Shown piece by piece: positions 33,989 to 42,275 of a stretch of DNA of 64,000 nt. The DNA is taken from positions 1-64,000 of the forward strand of contig NZ_FNVR01000011.1 in NCBI RefSeq assembly GCF_900108085.1, written 5' to 3'. The notes under the pieces are model-generated. The model saw nothing but the letters and a program-made list of their open reading frames with translations. It did no database searches and was not told where the DNA came from. Positions within the stretch are counted from its first letter, which is position 1; each line of letters starts with the position of its first letter. A program made the position numbers and the translations under genes. This DNA comes from Algoriphagus boritolerans DSM 17298 = JCM 18970 (GTDB lineage Bacteria; Bacteroidota; Bacteroidia; Cytophagales; Cyclobacteriaceae).

Positions 33989-34600
33989 ATGGAGAACCTG
34001 TTAGACCATATTTCATCTGAGATTTATCAAAAATCTTATGTTATTATTGATGATTTCATCGATGAGGAGTTTCGTGGTGAATTGCTCGCCGAACAAATTG
34101 AATTGGTCAGGCAGGGGAAATTCCGCCACGCGGCAGTAGGAAAAGGAGGGCAAAAGCAAGTCCGAACCGAAATCCGAAGTGATGAAGTGCATTGGATGGA
34201 TTCTGATGACTTATCTCCTTTGCAAAAAACCTATTGGGAAAAAGTGGAAGAAATCCGAAAAGTGCTCAATCAGCGCTGCTTTTTGGGGTTGCGATCCTTT
34301 GAAGGACATTTTGCCAGGTATCCGGTTGGGTCATTTTACAAGCGCCACTTGGATCAGTTCCATGCTGTCCCACATCGTGTGGTGACGGTGATTTTGTACC
34401 TGAATGAATCCTGGTCTTCGGATGATGAAGGAGCACTTCGAATGTATTTCCCTCAGGAAGACGGAACTGAACTGATAGAAGATGTGCTTCCGATTGGTGG
34501 GCGATTGGTGGTATTTCTCAGTGGTGAGATTCCTCATGAAGTCCTGCCTACCAAAAAAGAGCGAATCAGTATTACAGGTTGGCTAAAAGACATCGATTAA
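33989..34600 (+). CDS. 2-oxoglutarate/Fe(II)-dependent oxygenase (SM-20/prolyl-hydroxylase-like)
   Basis: A 203-residue cytoplasmic dioxygenase. The jelly-roll iron ligands are visible: HLD in FYKRHLDQFH, the distal histidine in EIPHEVLP, and the 2-oxoglutarate-binding arginine in KERISITGWL. The family includes prolyl hydroxylase relatives; the substrate here is unknown. The ATG at 33989 is preferred over an upstream GTG at 33959. The gene is divergent from the hypothetical at 33916 and overlaps the convergent DUF2141 gene by 4 bp at the stop codons. Confidence 0.8.
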   Translation: MENLLDHISSEIYQKSYVIIDDFIDEEFRGELLAEQIELVRQGKFRHAAVGKGGQKQVRTEIRSDEVHWMDSDDLSPLQKTYWEKVEEIRKVLNQRCFLGLRSFEGHFARYPVGSFYKRHLDQFHAVPHRVVTVILYLNESWSSDDEGALRMYFPQEDGTELIEDVLPIGGRLVVFLSGEIPHEVLPTKKERISITGWLKDID

Positions 34601-35022
34601 CGGAGCTGAATTTGAATTGTCTTCACTTCACTTTTAAGTTCAAAGGCCGCTTTTGAAAATGGGGGCGCACTGAAGTATGCCTTTGCATTGTTTGAAAATC
34701 CATATTTCTCTAAGGGGTAGCCAAAAGGATTGGTGTTCAATGCTCCATTACTATCCTCATCATGAATTACTGAAATTGCATAGTTTCCGGGTTTTAGATC
34801 GTTAATTTTAACTGTACATTTCTGTTTCACTATTGGGATGGTGAGTGATTTAACAGCAAGTTCAAGCTGATCCGGATAGCCATTTTCAGAATCGAAGACC
34901 AGAATTCTGACGACTCCTTTATCTGATTTCGCTCCGGAAATTTGTAAATCAAGTACACTCGTGTTCTGTTGAGCGCTGAAAAACAAGATAAGGTAAGTGA
35001 TACTTAAAACGAACGAATTCAT
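34597..35022 (-). CDS. DUF2141 family secreted protein
   Basis: A 141-residue exported protein with a hydrophobic N-terminal segment (SFVLSITYLILFFSAQQ) and an immunoglobulin-like DUF2141 domain (LQISGAKSDKGVVRILVFDS, later YAISVIHDEDSNGALNTN and PFGYPLEKYGFSNNA). The function of the family is unknown. It starts in a 4-bp ATGA overlap with menE, so it is co-translated with that menaquinone gene, although no functional link is known. Confidence 0.85.
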   Translation of the reverse strand: MNSFVLSITYLILFFSAQQNTSVLDLQISGAKSDKGVVRILVFDSENGYPDQLELAVKSLTIPIVKQKCTVKINDLKPGNYAISVIHDEDSNGALNTNPFGYPLEKYGFSNNAKAYFSAPPFSKAAFELKSEVKTIQIQLR

Positions 35023-36092
35023 ATTAGTTGGTAAGTCTTTTCCCGATTGATTTTCCCATTTTCCGTTTCAATAAAAGTGGGAAGAAAATAGATTGCTTTT
35101 GGAGTCTGATATTTTCCCAGCGCTATTTCCAATTTTGATTGCAAAAGCTCCGCCAATTCTTCGTCTGGCTTTGATTTTTCAATAAGCAAAACCAACTTTT
35201 GTCCTAATTTTTCATCTTTTTCACCAAAAAAGAAATAGCGACATCCCGGAAAAAATGCGTCAATAATTACTTCTGACTGCTTCTCGAGAAGCTCTGGGTG
35301 AAATTTTACCCCACCGGAATTAATCACAAAATCCACTCGTCCCTGCCACTTAAAGGATGTTTCGGAAGTTAATTCCACCAAATCATTGGTCTGAATCTGC
35401 TCTGGTCCACTCATTGGCGATTTGATCCAGATCGTTCCTCGGCTGTCCTGCCCGATTTCAACATTTGGAAGGGTTTGATATTCCAATTCCCCTTTGTCAA
35501 TTTTCGCCAGCGCAATGTGAGAGACCGTTTCGGTCATCCCGTAGGTTTGCCAGGCTGAAATTTTATTTTCAATAAGTTGGCTTTTGAGGCTTTGTGATAG
35601 TGGCGCGCCACCGATGATCAGGTGGGATATTTTTTTTAGTTTAATCAAGGCTTTCGGATCTCCGAGACACGTCTCCACCTGAAGTGGAACCATGGCCACA
35701 AAATCAGGTGAAATATCGTTATCTAAGTCTGAAAATGGATTTGACTTTGGTTCAATGAGCCAAATCGGGCAGTCCCAAACCATCGCTCGGACCAGCATCA
35801 TTTTGCCTGCGATGTATTCAGGATTCAGGCAACAGAGGAGTTTGGTTGTTGAATTCGTATTAAAAAAAGCTCCGGTGGCTTTTGCACTTTCAAGCATCTG
35901 ATGCCGGATGATTTGAATGGATTTTGGTGTCCCAGTCGATCCGGAGGTTTTTTGGATGAAATTATTTTCACCGGAAAGCCATGCTTCGCAAAATGAAAAT
36001 GCAGCTTTGGCGAAAGTTGGATGTGCGGACTCCACTTCCTTAAAATCCTCTTTTGACTGAAAAATCTGATTCCTATAATGAAGCTGGAACAT
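35019..36092 (-). CDS. menE: o-succinylbenzoate-CoA ligase MenE
   Basis: An AMP-forming acyl-CoA ligase of the menaquinone pathway, activating o-succinylbenzoate. The protein is only 357 residues, typical of the short Bacteroidota MenE. The adenylation P-loop is QKTSGSTGTPKSIQI; later motifs are WQTYGMTETVSHIAL and GRVDFVINSGGVKFHPELLE, with the C-terminal lysine region GKINREK. It precedes DUF2141 by a 4-bp overlap and is divergent from menB. Confidence 0.85.
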   Translation of the reverse strand: MFQLHYRNQIFQSKEDFKEVESAHPTFAKAAFSFCEAWLSGENNFIQKTSGSTGTPKSIQIIRHQMLESAKATGAFFNTNSTTKLLCCLNPEYIAGKMMLVRAMVWDCPIWLIEPKSNPFSDLDNDISPDFVAMVPLQVETCLGDPKALIKLKKISHLIIGGAPLSQSLKSQLIENKISAWQTYGMTETVSHIALAKIDKGELEYQTLPNVEIGQDSRGTIWIKSPMSGPEQIQTNDLVELTSETSFKWQGRVDFVINSGGVKFHPELLEKQSEVIIDAFFPGCRYFFFGEKDEKLGQKLVLLIEKSKPDEELAELLQSKLEIALGKYQTPKAIYFLPTFIETENGKINREKTYQLI

Positions 36093-36192
36093 GAAAATGG
36101 ATTTGATTTTTGGCTTTCAATGACTTGTCTTTTGGAATTAACAATTTTCAGGGAAGGCTGTTATCTTGCACAAAAATCGAAATTTAAACCAA

Positions 36193-37035
36193 ATGAGCAC
36201 CATGGAGTGGATTACTGCTAAGGAATACGAAGATATTACCTACAAAAAATGTAATGGAGTCGCCCGGATTGCCTTTAATCGACCCGAAGTCAGAAATGCT
36301 TTTCGGCCAAAAACTACAGCAGAACTCTACGATGCTTTTTATGATGCGCAGGAGGATACTTCGATTGGAGTGGTGCTTTTGAGTGGGGAAGGACCTTCGC
36401 CAAAAGACGGCAGATGGGCTTTTTGCTCAGGAGGAGATCAAAAGGCCAGAGGAAAACAAGGCTATGTTGGTGAGGATGGCTATCACCGCTTGAATATTTT
36501 GGAAGTGCAGCGATTGATACGATTTATGCCAAAAGTGGTGATTGCAGTCGTTCCCGGTTGGGCGGTAGGAGGAGGACACAGCCTGCATGTGGTCTGTGAC
36601 TTGACTTTGGCGAGCAAGGAGCACGCGATTTTTAAACAAACAGATGCAGATGTAACGAGCTTTGATGGAGGGTATGGTTCGGCATATTTGGCCAAAATGG
36701 TGGGGCAAAAGAAAGCGCGAGAAATCTTCTTTTTGGGCAGAAATTACTCCGCGCAGGAAGCTTTTGACATGGGAATGGTGAATGCTGTGATTCCGCATGC
36801 CGAACTTGAAGCTACTGCCTATGAATGGGCACAGGAGATTTTGGCAAAGTCACCTACCTCGATCAAAATGCTGAAATTCGCCATGAACCTGACCGATGAC
36901 GGCATGGTGGGACAGCAGGTTTTTGCAGGTGAAGCTACCCGCTTGGCTTATGGAACCGAAGAAGCAATTGAAGGAAGAAATGCATTCTTAGAAAAGAGGA
37001 AGCCGAATTTCAAGAATATTAAGTGGATACCCTGA
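36193..37035 (+). CDS. menB: 1,4-dihydroxy-2-naphthoyl-CoA synthase MenB
   Basis: A cytoplasmic crotonase-fold enzyme that closes the naphthoquinone ring of menaquinone. The 280-residue protein shows the family signatures RIAFNRPEVRNAFRP, WAFCSGGDQKARG and AVVPGWAVGGGHSLHVVCDL, and the C-terminal SPTSIKMLKFAMN region. The ATG at 36193 is chosen; the frame extends to a TTG 27 bp upstream. It is divergent from menE and followed by a strong terminator. Confidence 0.95.
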   Translation: MSTMEWITAKEYEDITYKKCNGVARIAFNRPEVRNAFRPKTTAELYDAFYDAQEDTSIGVVLLSGEGPSPKDGRWAFCSGGDQKARGKQGYVGEDGYHRLNILEVQRLIRFMPKVVIAVVPGWAVGGGHSLHVVCDLTLASKEHAIFKQTDADVTSFDGGYGSAYLAKMVGQKKAREIFFLGRNYSAQEAFDMGMVNAVIPHAELEATAYEWAQEILAKSPTSIKMLKFAMNLTDDGMVGQQVFAGEATRLAYGTEEAIEGRNAFLEKRKPNFKNIKWIP

Positions 37036-37046
37036 TTGATTCAATT

Positions 37047-37088
37047 AAAAAAAAAGAGGCTGAGTTTATCAAATTCAGCCTCTTTTTT
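37047..37088. terminator. bidirectional terminator after menB
   Basis: A stem AAAAAGAGGCTGA (ending about 37064) pairs with TCAGCCTCTTTTT (from about 37075), with A and T tracts on the two sides. It can serve menB and perhaps the convergent hutG transcript. Confidence 0.75.
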
Positions 37089-37110
37089 GTCTTTATTTTT
37101 TCCAGTGGTT

Positions 37111-37163
37111 GTCCTGCTTCTCCAGAAGCAGGACCAGATAAATGCTGCTTCAGGAGAAGCAGC
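37111..37163. repeat. twin REP-like hairpins
   Basis: GTCCTGCTTCT (37111-37121) and AGAAGCAGGAC (37124-37134) form an 11-bp stem with a 2-nt loop. A second hairpin, GCTGCTTC/GAAGCAGC with an AGGA loop, lies at 37144-37163. Both share the CTGCTTC/GAAGCAG core, so they look like a doublet of one palindromic repeat, situated after hutG. Confidence 0.55.
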
Positions 37164-37184
37164 AAAACCAACTAAATCTTTTTC

Positions 37185-38141
37185 TTAAGAAAAGGCTTTC
37201 CTTACGATATACTCTATAGATCTAGCTGCGAGTCTTGCTGTTGCATTGTCCTGATCAAACTGCGGATTGAGCTCGACCACGTCCAAACTGACCAATTTTT
37301 TGCTTTTCACGATCAATTCAAAAACCTTGAACGCAATCTGGGGATTGAAGCCCATCGGGGATGGCGCGGAAACTCCCGGTGCAAAAGCTGATGAAAACCC
37401 ATCCAAATCAATGCTGAGGTAGATTTTGTTGACTGAATCGATAAACCAAATGATCTGCTCTTCGATGTACTCCCAATTGTGCAGACGGAATTCCTCCATG
37501 ACGATGTATCGAGCCTTGAGTTTTTCAGCTGTATCAAACAGTGATTTTGGGTTGGCGGCACGTTGGATTCCAAGTGCGAGGTAGTGGAAATGAGCAGGGT
37601 TTTCTTCCGCCAATTGGTAAAAAGGTGAGCCGGAATGGCCTTTTCCTTTAATAGGTGGGCGTAGATCAAAATGAGCGTCAAGATTAATGATACCCAGCTT
37701 TTCGCCTCTTTCTTTTACATGCTTCAAAACTCCCTTTCCATGTGCATAGGCTAGATCGTGTCCTCCTCCTAAAATAACTGGGAAGTGATTTGTTTTCAGT
37801 AGTTCATAAGATGTTTTTGAGATCAGTTCGTGGGAGGACTCCATATCCTGATCCAGCGTGAATACATCTCCATAATCGTAAAGAGGCAGGTTTTCCGGTA
37901 AATGAAGTGCTACCGATCCCAGCATTTTCCGGATTACAGCAGGACCTTCGATGGTGCCTGTCCGTCCTTGATTGCGGATGACTCCTTCTTCACTGGAATA
38001 CCCCAAAATGCCAACTTTCTTAGTCGAATCATCTTTGATTTTCAAGTTGACTACAGGTTGGATGGCCTGATGCCAATATTCCACCTGATCTGATTTTCTG
38101 CCGGACCAATTGAAAGGAGAGGGGTTTTGATGGAGATTCAT
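37185..38141 (-). CDS. hutG: formimidoylglutamase (arginase family) HutG
   Basis: An Mn-dependent ureohydrolase-fold enzyme expected to hydrolyse N-formimidoyl-glutamate to glutamate and formamide, the last step of histidine breakdown. The 318-residue protein has the manganese ligand motifs ILGGGHDLAY, INLDAHFDLRPP and SIDLDGFSSAFAPG, all intact. Assignment to HutG rather than arginase or agmatinase rests on the neighbouring hutU, hutI and hutH genes. It is on the same strand as hutU but separated by an opposite-strand Uma2 gene, so it has its own promoter. Confidence 0.85.
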   Translation of the reverse strand: MNLHQNPSPFNWSGRKSDQVEYWHQAIQPVVNLKIKDDSTKKVGILGYSSEEGVIRNQGRTGTIEGPAVIRKMLGSVALHLPENLPLYDYGDVFTLDQDMESSHELISKTSYELLKTNHFPVILGGGHDLAYAHGKGVLKHVKERGEKLGIINLDAHFDLRPPIKGKGHSGSPFYQLAEENPAHFHYLALGIQRAANPKSLFDTAEKLKARYIVMEEFRLHNWEYIEEQIIWFIDSVNKIYLSIDLDGFSSAFAPGVSAPSPMGFNPQIAFKVFELIVKSKKLVSLDVVELNPQFDQDNATARLAARSIEYIVRKAFS

Positions 38142-38223
38142 GGGTATTCGATTTGAGGAATTTTTATTTTACACTAACTTAAGGAAAGTTGTTTGTTAAT
38201 TTTATTGTCACAAGGATTGGATA

Positions 38224-38847
38224 ATGAAACCCTATCGAATTCCCCAAAAAGATAATATTGATTTGGATACCTTTCAGGAGCCAAATGATTCCTTTGCAGG
38301 CTATACCTATGCGGATTACCTCAACTGGGATTTTGAGGAAATTGTAGAATTGATCAAAGGTAAAATTTTTGCAAAAGCTGCGGCCCCAAGTAGAAAGCAT
38401 CAAGAGGTATCAATTAAACTGTCCTCAAGGTTGTGGAATCATCTTGAGAAAAAGTCCTGTAAAGTTTATTCTGCACCTTTTGATGTCCGTTTTTCAAAGG
38501 ATCCTGATTTCAGGAAAATTGATTCAGTCGTTCAGCCTGATATCTCGGTGATTTGTGATTCAAGTAAATTAGACGAAAGAGGTTGTTTTGGTGCACCGGA
38601 TTTGATTGTGGAAATTCTTTCTCCAAGAAACAGTAAAGTTGAACTTCAAAACAAATTTGACCTGTATCAGGAATTTGGAGTAAGGGAGTACTGGATAATC
38701 CATCCTGCAGAAAATACCCTTCAAATCAATGTTTTAGTGAATGGAATCTATCAACCTTCCCGACTTTTTACTTCTGGTCAAAAAGTAACGTCCACTGTGC
38801 TTCCCGGATTTGAATTGGAACTTGAGGATGTTTTTTCCGAGGATTGA
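38224..38847 (+). CDS. Uma2 family (PD-(D/E)XK-like) protein
   Basis: A 207-residue protein of the Uma2/DUF820 restriction-endonuclease-like family. Visible signatures are the N-terminal YADYLNWDFEEIVELIKGKIF, the catalytic-type core QPDISVICDSSKLDERG followed by PDLIVEILSPRN, and EFGVREYWIIHP. The D...E-x-L pattern of the fold is present. Biological role is unclear; such genes are abundant in cyanobacteria and Bacteroidota and often mobile. Here it splits hutG from hutU. Confidence 0.85.
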   Translation: MKPYRIPQKDNIDLDTFQEPNDSFAGYTYADYLNWDFEEIVELIKGKIFAKAAAPSRKHQEVSIKLSSRLWNHLEKKSCKVYSAPFDVRFSKDPDFRKIDSVVQPDISVICDSSKLDERGCFGAPDLIVEILSPRNSKVELQNKFDLYQEFGVREYWIIHPAENTLQINVLVNGIYQPSRLFTSGQKVTSTVLPGFELELEDVFSED

Positions 38848-38889
38848 GAAGCAATACTTTTCCAAATAGAAACTTTAGAAAAGTTACTT

Positions 38890-40890
38890 TCATAATAGGT
38901 CTTCTAAAACCTCATCATCCACCAAATTCGGAACGGTGACTTTCAAACCCGGACTTCTGTCCATTTCCCGCTGGATAGCTTCCATCGAACCGGAATTTCT
39001 TGCCCAAGCTCTCCGGGCAATTCCGTTGTTGACATCATAGAAAAGCATGGACTTTAGTCGTCTTTCGGCTTCCCTGCTTCCGTCCAAAACCAAACCAAAA
39101 CCCCCGTTGATCACTTCGCCCCAGCCTACACCGCCACCATTGTGGATCGATACCCAAGTCGCTCCTCGGAAACTATCCCCGATGACATTTTGAATCGCCA
39201 TATCAGCTGTGAACCGGCTTCCATCGTAGATATTGCTCGTTTCCCGATAGGGGGAATCCGTGCCGCTGACATCGTGATGGTCTCTACCCAAAACGATCGG
39301 GGCGGATATTTCGCCAGATTGGATTGCTTGATTGAAAGCTTGGGCGATTTTAGCTCTGCCTTCCGCATCGGCGTAGAGGATGCGCGCTTGCGAGCCGACG
39401 ACCAAGTTGTTCTTTTCCACCTCTTCGATCCAAGCGATATTATCCTGCATTTGTTGGGATATGGAGTCAGGGGCAGTTTTCATGAGTTCTTTCAAAACTG
39501 CCCCAGCAATCTGATCGGTCTTTTTCAGATCTTCCGCCTTTCCCGAGGTGCAAACCCAGCGGAAGGGTCCAAAACCATAGTCAAAACACATTGGCCCCAA
39601 AATATCCTGCACATAGCTTGGATACTGGAAATCGATCCCGTTTTCTGCCATTACTTCCGCACCTGCACGGGAAGCTTCCAGCAAAAAAGCATTACCATAA
39701 TCGAAAAAGTAAGTTCCCTTCGCAGTGTGTCTATTGATTGCGGTAGCTTGGCGTCGGAGGGATTCCTGAACTTTGACTTTGAAAGCTTCCGGATTTTCTG
39801 CCATCAACTGATTGGATTCTTCGAAAGAAAGCCCAACCGGATAGTAGCCTCCTGCCCACGGATTGTGTAGCGAAGTCTGATCAGATCCGAGCTCTACCAG
39901 GATGTTTTCTGCATCAAAACGCTCCCAGACATCCACGATATTTCCTATGAAAGCTAGCGAAACAACTTCTTCATTTGTTTTGGCTTTTTTCACTCGAATA
40001 ACCAGTTCACCCAAGTCTTCGATGAGTTCGTCTACCCAACCTTGTTCATGTCTTTTTCTGGCTGCCGCTGGATTGACTTCCGCACAGACTGTCACACAGC
40101 CTGCGATGTTCCCGGCTTTGGGCTGAGCTCCAGACATTCCACCCAAACCTGCGGTAAGGAAAACTTTTCCTTTTGGGCTTTCTCCGGCCTTTAGTTTTTT
40201 CCGAAAGGCATTCATTACGGTAATCGTGGTGCCATGGACGATTCCCTGAGGGCCGATGTACATGAATGAACCGGCAGTCATTTGGCCATATTGGGTTACC
40301 CCAAGTGCATTGAATTTTTCCCAATCGTCCGGTTTGGAGTAGTTGGGAATCATCATGCCATTGGTCAAGACTACCCGCGGAGCTTCTTTGGAAGAAGGGA
40401 AAAGTCCCATCGGATGACCGGAATAAAGATGCAGGGTCTGTTCATCGGTCATCTCTGATAGGTATTTCATCGTGAGCAGGTATTGCCCCCAGTTTTGGAA
40501 AACAGCCCCATTTCCTCCATAGGTGATTAGTTCTTCGGGATGCTGAGCCACGGCAGGATCCAGATTGTTTTGGATCATCAACATAATGGCTGCCGCTTGC
40601 TTGGATTTGGCAGGATATGATTCTATTGCTCGCGCAAAAATCGGATAGTCAGGCATAAAGCGATACATGTAGATTCGCCCAAATTCTTTCAGTTCAGCTA
40701 AAAACTCAGGAGCCAATTCCGCGTGCCACTCTTGAGGGAAATACCTCAAGGCATTGCGGAGCGCCAGTTTTTTCTCTTGGGTAGTAAGAATATCCTTCCG
40801 CTTTGGAGCATGTGAAATGAATGGATTTCGCTGCTTTTTTGCTGGTAAATTAGGTGGGATCCCTTGCTTGATTTGATCTTGAAATTTCAT
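38890..40890 (-). CDS. hutU: urocanate hydratase HutU
   Basis: An NAD-dependent cytoplasmic enzyme converting urocanate to imidazolone propionate. The 666-residue protein is about 100 longer than the ~555 of proteobacterial HutU, matching the long Bacteroidota form. Signatures are the tight-turn NAD motif GLGGMSGAQPKAGNIAG and the active-site cysteine region GPFRWVCTSGKAEDL. It is third in the minus-strand set hutH-hutI-hutU with a 43-bp gap after hutI. Confidence 0.95.
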   Translation of the reverse strand: MKFQDQIKQGIPPNLPAKKQRNPFISHAPKRKDILTTQEKKLALRNALRYFPQEWHAELAPEFLAELKEFGRIYMYRFMPDYPIFARAIESYPAKSKQAAAIMLMIQNNLDPAVAQHPEELITYGGNGAVFQNWGQYLLTMKYLSEMTDEQTLHLYSGHPMGLFPSSKEAPRVVLTNGMMIPNYSKPDDWEKFNALGVTQYGQMTAGSFMYIGPQGIVHGTTITVMNAFRKKLKAGESPKGKVFLTAGLGGMSGAQPKAGNIAGCVTVCAEVNPAAARKRHEQGWVDELIEDLGELVIRVKKAKTNEEVVSLAFIGNIVDVWERFDAENILVELGSDQTSLHNPWAGGYYPVGLSFEESNQLMAENPEAFKVKVQESLRRQATAINRHTAKGTYFFDYGNAFLLEASRAGAEVMAENGIDFQYPSYVQDILGPMCFDYGFGPFRWVCTSGKAEDLKKTDQIAGAVLKELMKTAPDSISQQMQDNIAWIEEVEKNNLVVGSQARILYADAEGRAKIAQAFNQAIQSGEISAPIVLGRDHHDVSGTDSPYRETSNIYDGSRFTADMAIQNVIGDSFRGATWVSIHNGGGVGWGEVINGGFGLVLDGSREAERRLKSMLFYDVNNGIARRAWARNSGSMEAIQREMDRSPGLKVTVPNLVDDEVLEDLL

Positions 40891-40933
40891 GCTTGGTTTA
40901 CATTTTTGAGTTCAAAGGAATTTGCCCAATCTT

Positions 40934-42184
40934 TCAATTTTTCAATTGTTCAATAACCCTCTCTCCACTCTTCCACACCATTTCCGGCTTCAACTTTCCT
41001 TGTTGGTACAAAATCTCCCGGTAGTCCGAAGTCGGAAAGAGGATAAAGTCGGCCAGAAATCCCGGCCATATTTTCCCCCGATCATTCAATCCCAAAGCAG
41101 CTGCAGCTCGGAAGGTGATTCCTGCAAAGACCTCTGCAGTACTGAGTTTTTCAAACGTTGCAAGAATTGAAGCCTGAGCAAGCAGGTCGCCCATTGGCGC
41201 CGAACCAGGATTCCAGTCAGAAGCGATAGCCAATCCACCGCCTTGATCCAGGATTTTGCGTGCAGGAGTAAATCCACATCCCAGTCCGAGACTCGCTCCC
41301 GGCAAAGCCACAGCAATGGTGTTGGATTGCGCTAATACTTTTATTTCTTTTTCACCGGAAGCTTCCAAATGATCTGCTGACAAAGCGTCGAATTTCACAG
41401 CCACTGCTGATCCACCCATGGTGAATTGATCAGCATGAACTGTCAGTTCAAAGCCCATATTCTTTGCCTTTTGGAAATAGGGATTGATTTCCTTTGGCGA
41501 AAAAGCACTTTTTTCTACAAAAGCATCGATGCGATTGCTTAGCTTTTCGGTTTGGAGAATGGGAAAAAGTTCATTGGAAATGTAATTAAGATATTCAGGA
41601 ATTGTACCATCGAAGTCTCTTGGTTTCATGTGGGCCGCAAAACAAGTCGGGATCAAATCTGCGGCTGAGTTTTGATTGGCTAGTTGAATGGCTCGAAGCA
41701 TTTTAAGCTCTTCCTCCACAGAAAGTCCATATCCACTCTTTACTTCGATCGTAGTCACTCCTTCGGAAAGGTGTCGATCTGCGTTTTTAGCGGTTGATTT
41801 CGCCAAGGCTTCTATACTGAGTTTTCGAGTTTGGCTGACTGTGTCCCAAATTCCACCACCGGAATCTGCGATTTCGAGATAGGTTTTTCCAGCATTCCGC
41901 ATCGCAAAATCCTTGGCCCTACTACCTCCAAAGCAGATATGGGTATGGCAATCGATGAGTCCCGGAAGAGCAATGTAATCTTTCTCAAGTTCAAAAATCT
42001 CAGCTTTTGGAAACTCATTTTTTAGCTTTTGCCAACAATCAACTTGAAGAAATCGATCACCTTCAAGCAGGATACCGGCATTTTGGATGATCTCCAGTTG
42101 TTCGTCTTTTAAAGCTCCTTTTAGAGGAAGCCTTACCATGGTGAGGACTTGGGTGATCGGGCCGATTAGTTTTAGATTTTTCAT
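40934..42184 (-). CDS. hutI: imidazolonepropionase HutI
   Basis: A metal-dependent amidohydrolase that opens the imidazolone ring. The 416-residue protein has the metal motif IDCHTHICFGGSRAKDF, further histidines in TVHADQF and SADHLEA, and the aspartate in ASDWNPGSAPMG. Start chosen at the ATG 42184; the frame extends to a GTG at 42208. It follows hutH after a 91-bp gap that contains a hairpin, and precedes hutU. Confidence 0.95.
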   Translation of the reverse strand: MKNLKLIGPITQVLTMVRLPLKGALKDEQLEIIQNAGILLEGDRFLQVDCWQKLKNEFPKAEIFELEKDYIALPGLIDCHTHICFGGSRAKDFAMRNAGKTYLEIADSGGGIWDTVSQTRKLSIEALAKSTAKNADRHLSEGVTTIEVKSGYGLSVEEELKMLRAIQLANQNSAADLIPTCFAAHMKPRDFDGTIPEYLNYISNELFPILQTEKLSNRIDAFVEKSAFSPKEINPYFQKAKNMGFELTVHADQFTMGGSAVAVKFDALSADHLEASGEKEIKVLAQSNTIAVALPGASLGLGCGFTPARKILDQGGGLAIASDWNPGSAPMGDLLAQASILATFEKLSTAEVFAGITFRAAAALGLNDRGKIWPGFLADFILFPTSDYREILYQQGKLKPEMVWKSGERVIEQLKN

Positions 42185-42225
42185 GGGTGATTTTTCCCGC
42201 AGATTCACGCTGATTTATTTTCGAG

Positions 42226-42261
42226 GATCATCGCAGATCAGCGAATTTTTCCGCGATGATC
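42226..42261. repeat. hairpin between hutH and hutI
   Basis: GATCATCGC (42226-42234) pairs perfectly with GCGATGATC (42253-42261). Neighbouring AGATTCACGCTGAT and AGATCAGCG are shorter repeats of the same vocabulary. It has no T tract, so it is more likely a processing/stability hairpin or dispersed repeat than a terminator. Confidence 0.45.
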
Positions 42262-42275
42262 AGCTGGAGATGTTT

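Noticed and set aside
39142..39870. 242-residue open frame antisense to hutU
   Set aside because: Shadow of hutU; no motif, and the opposite strand encodes an unmistakable enzyme.
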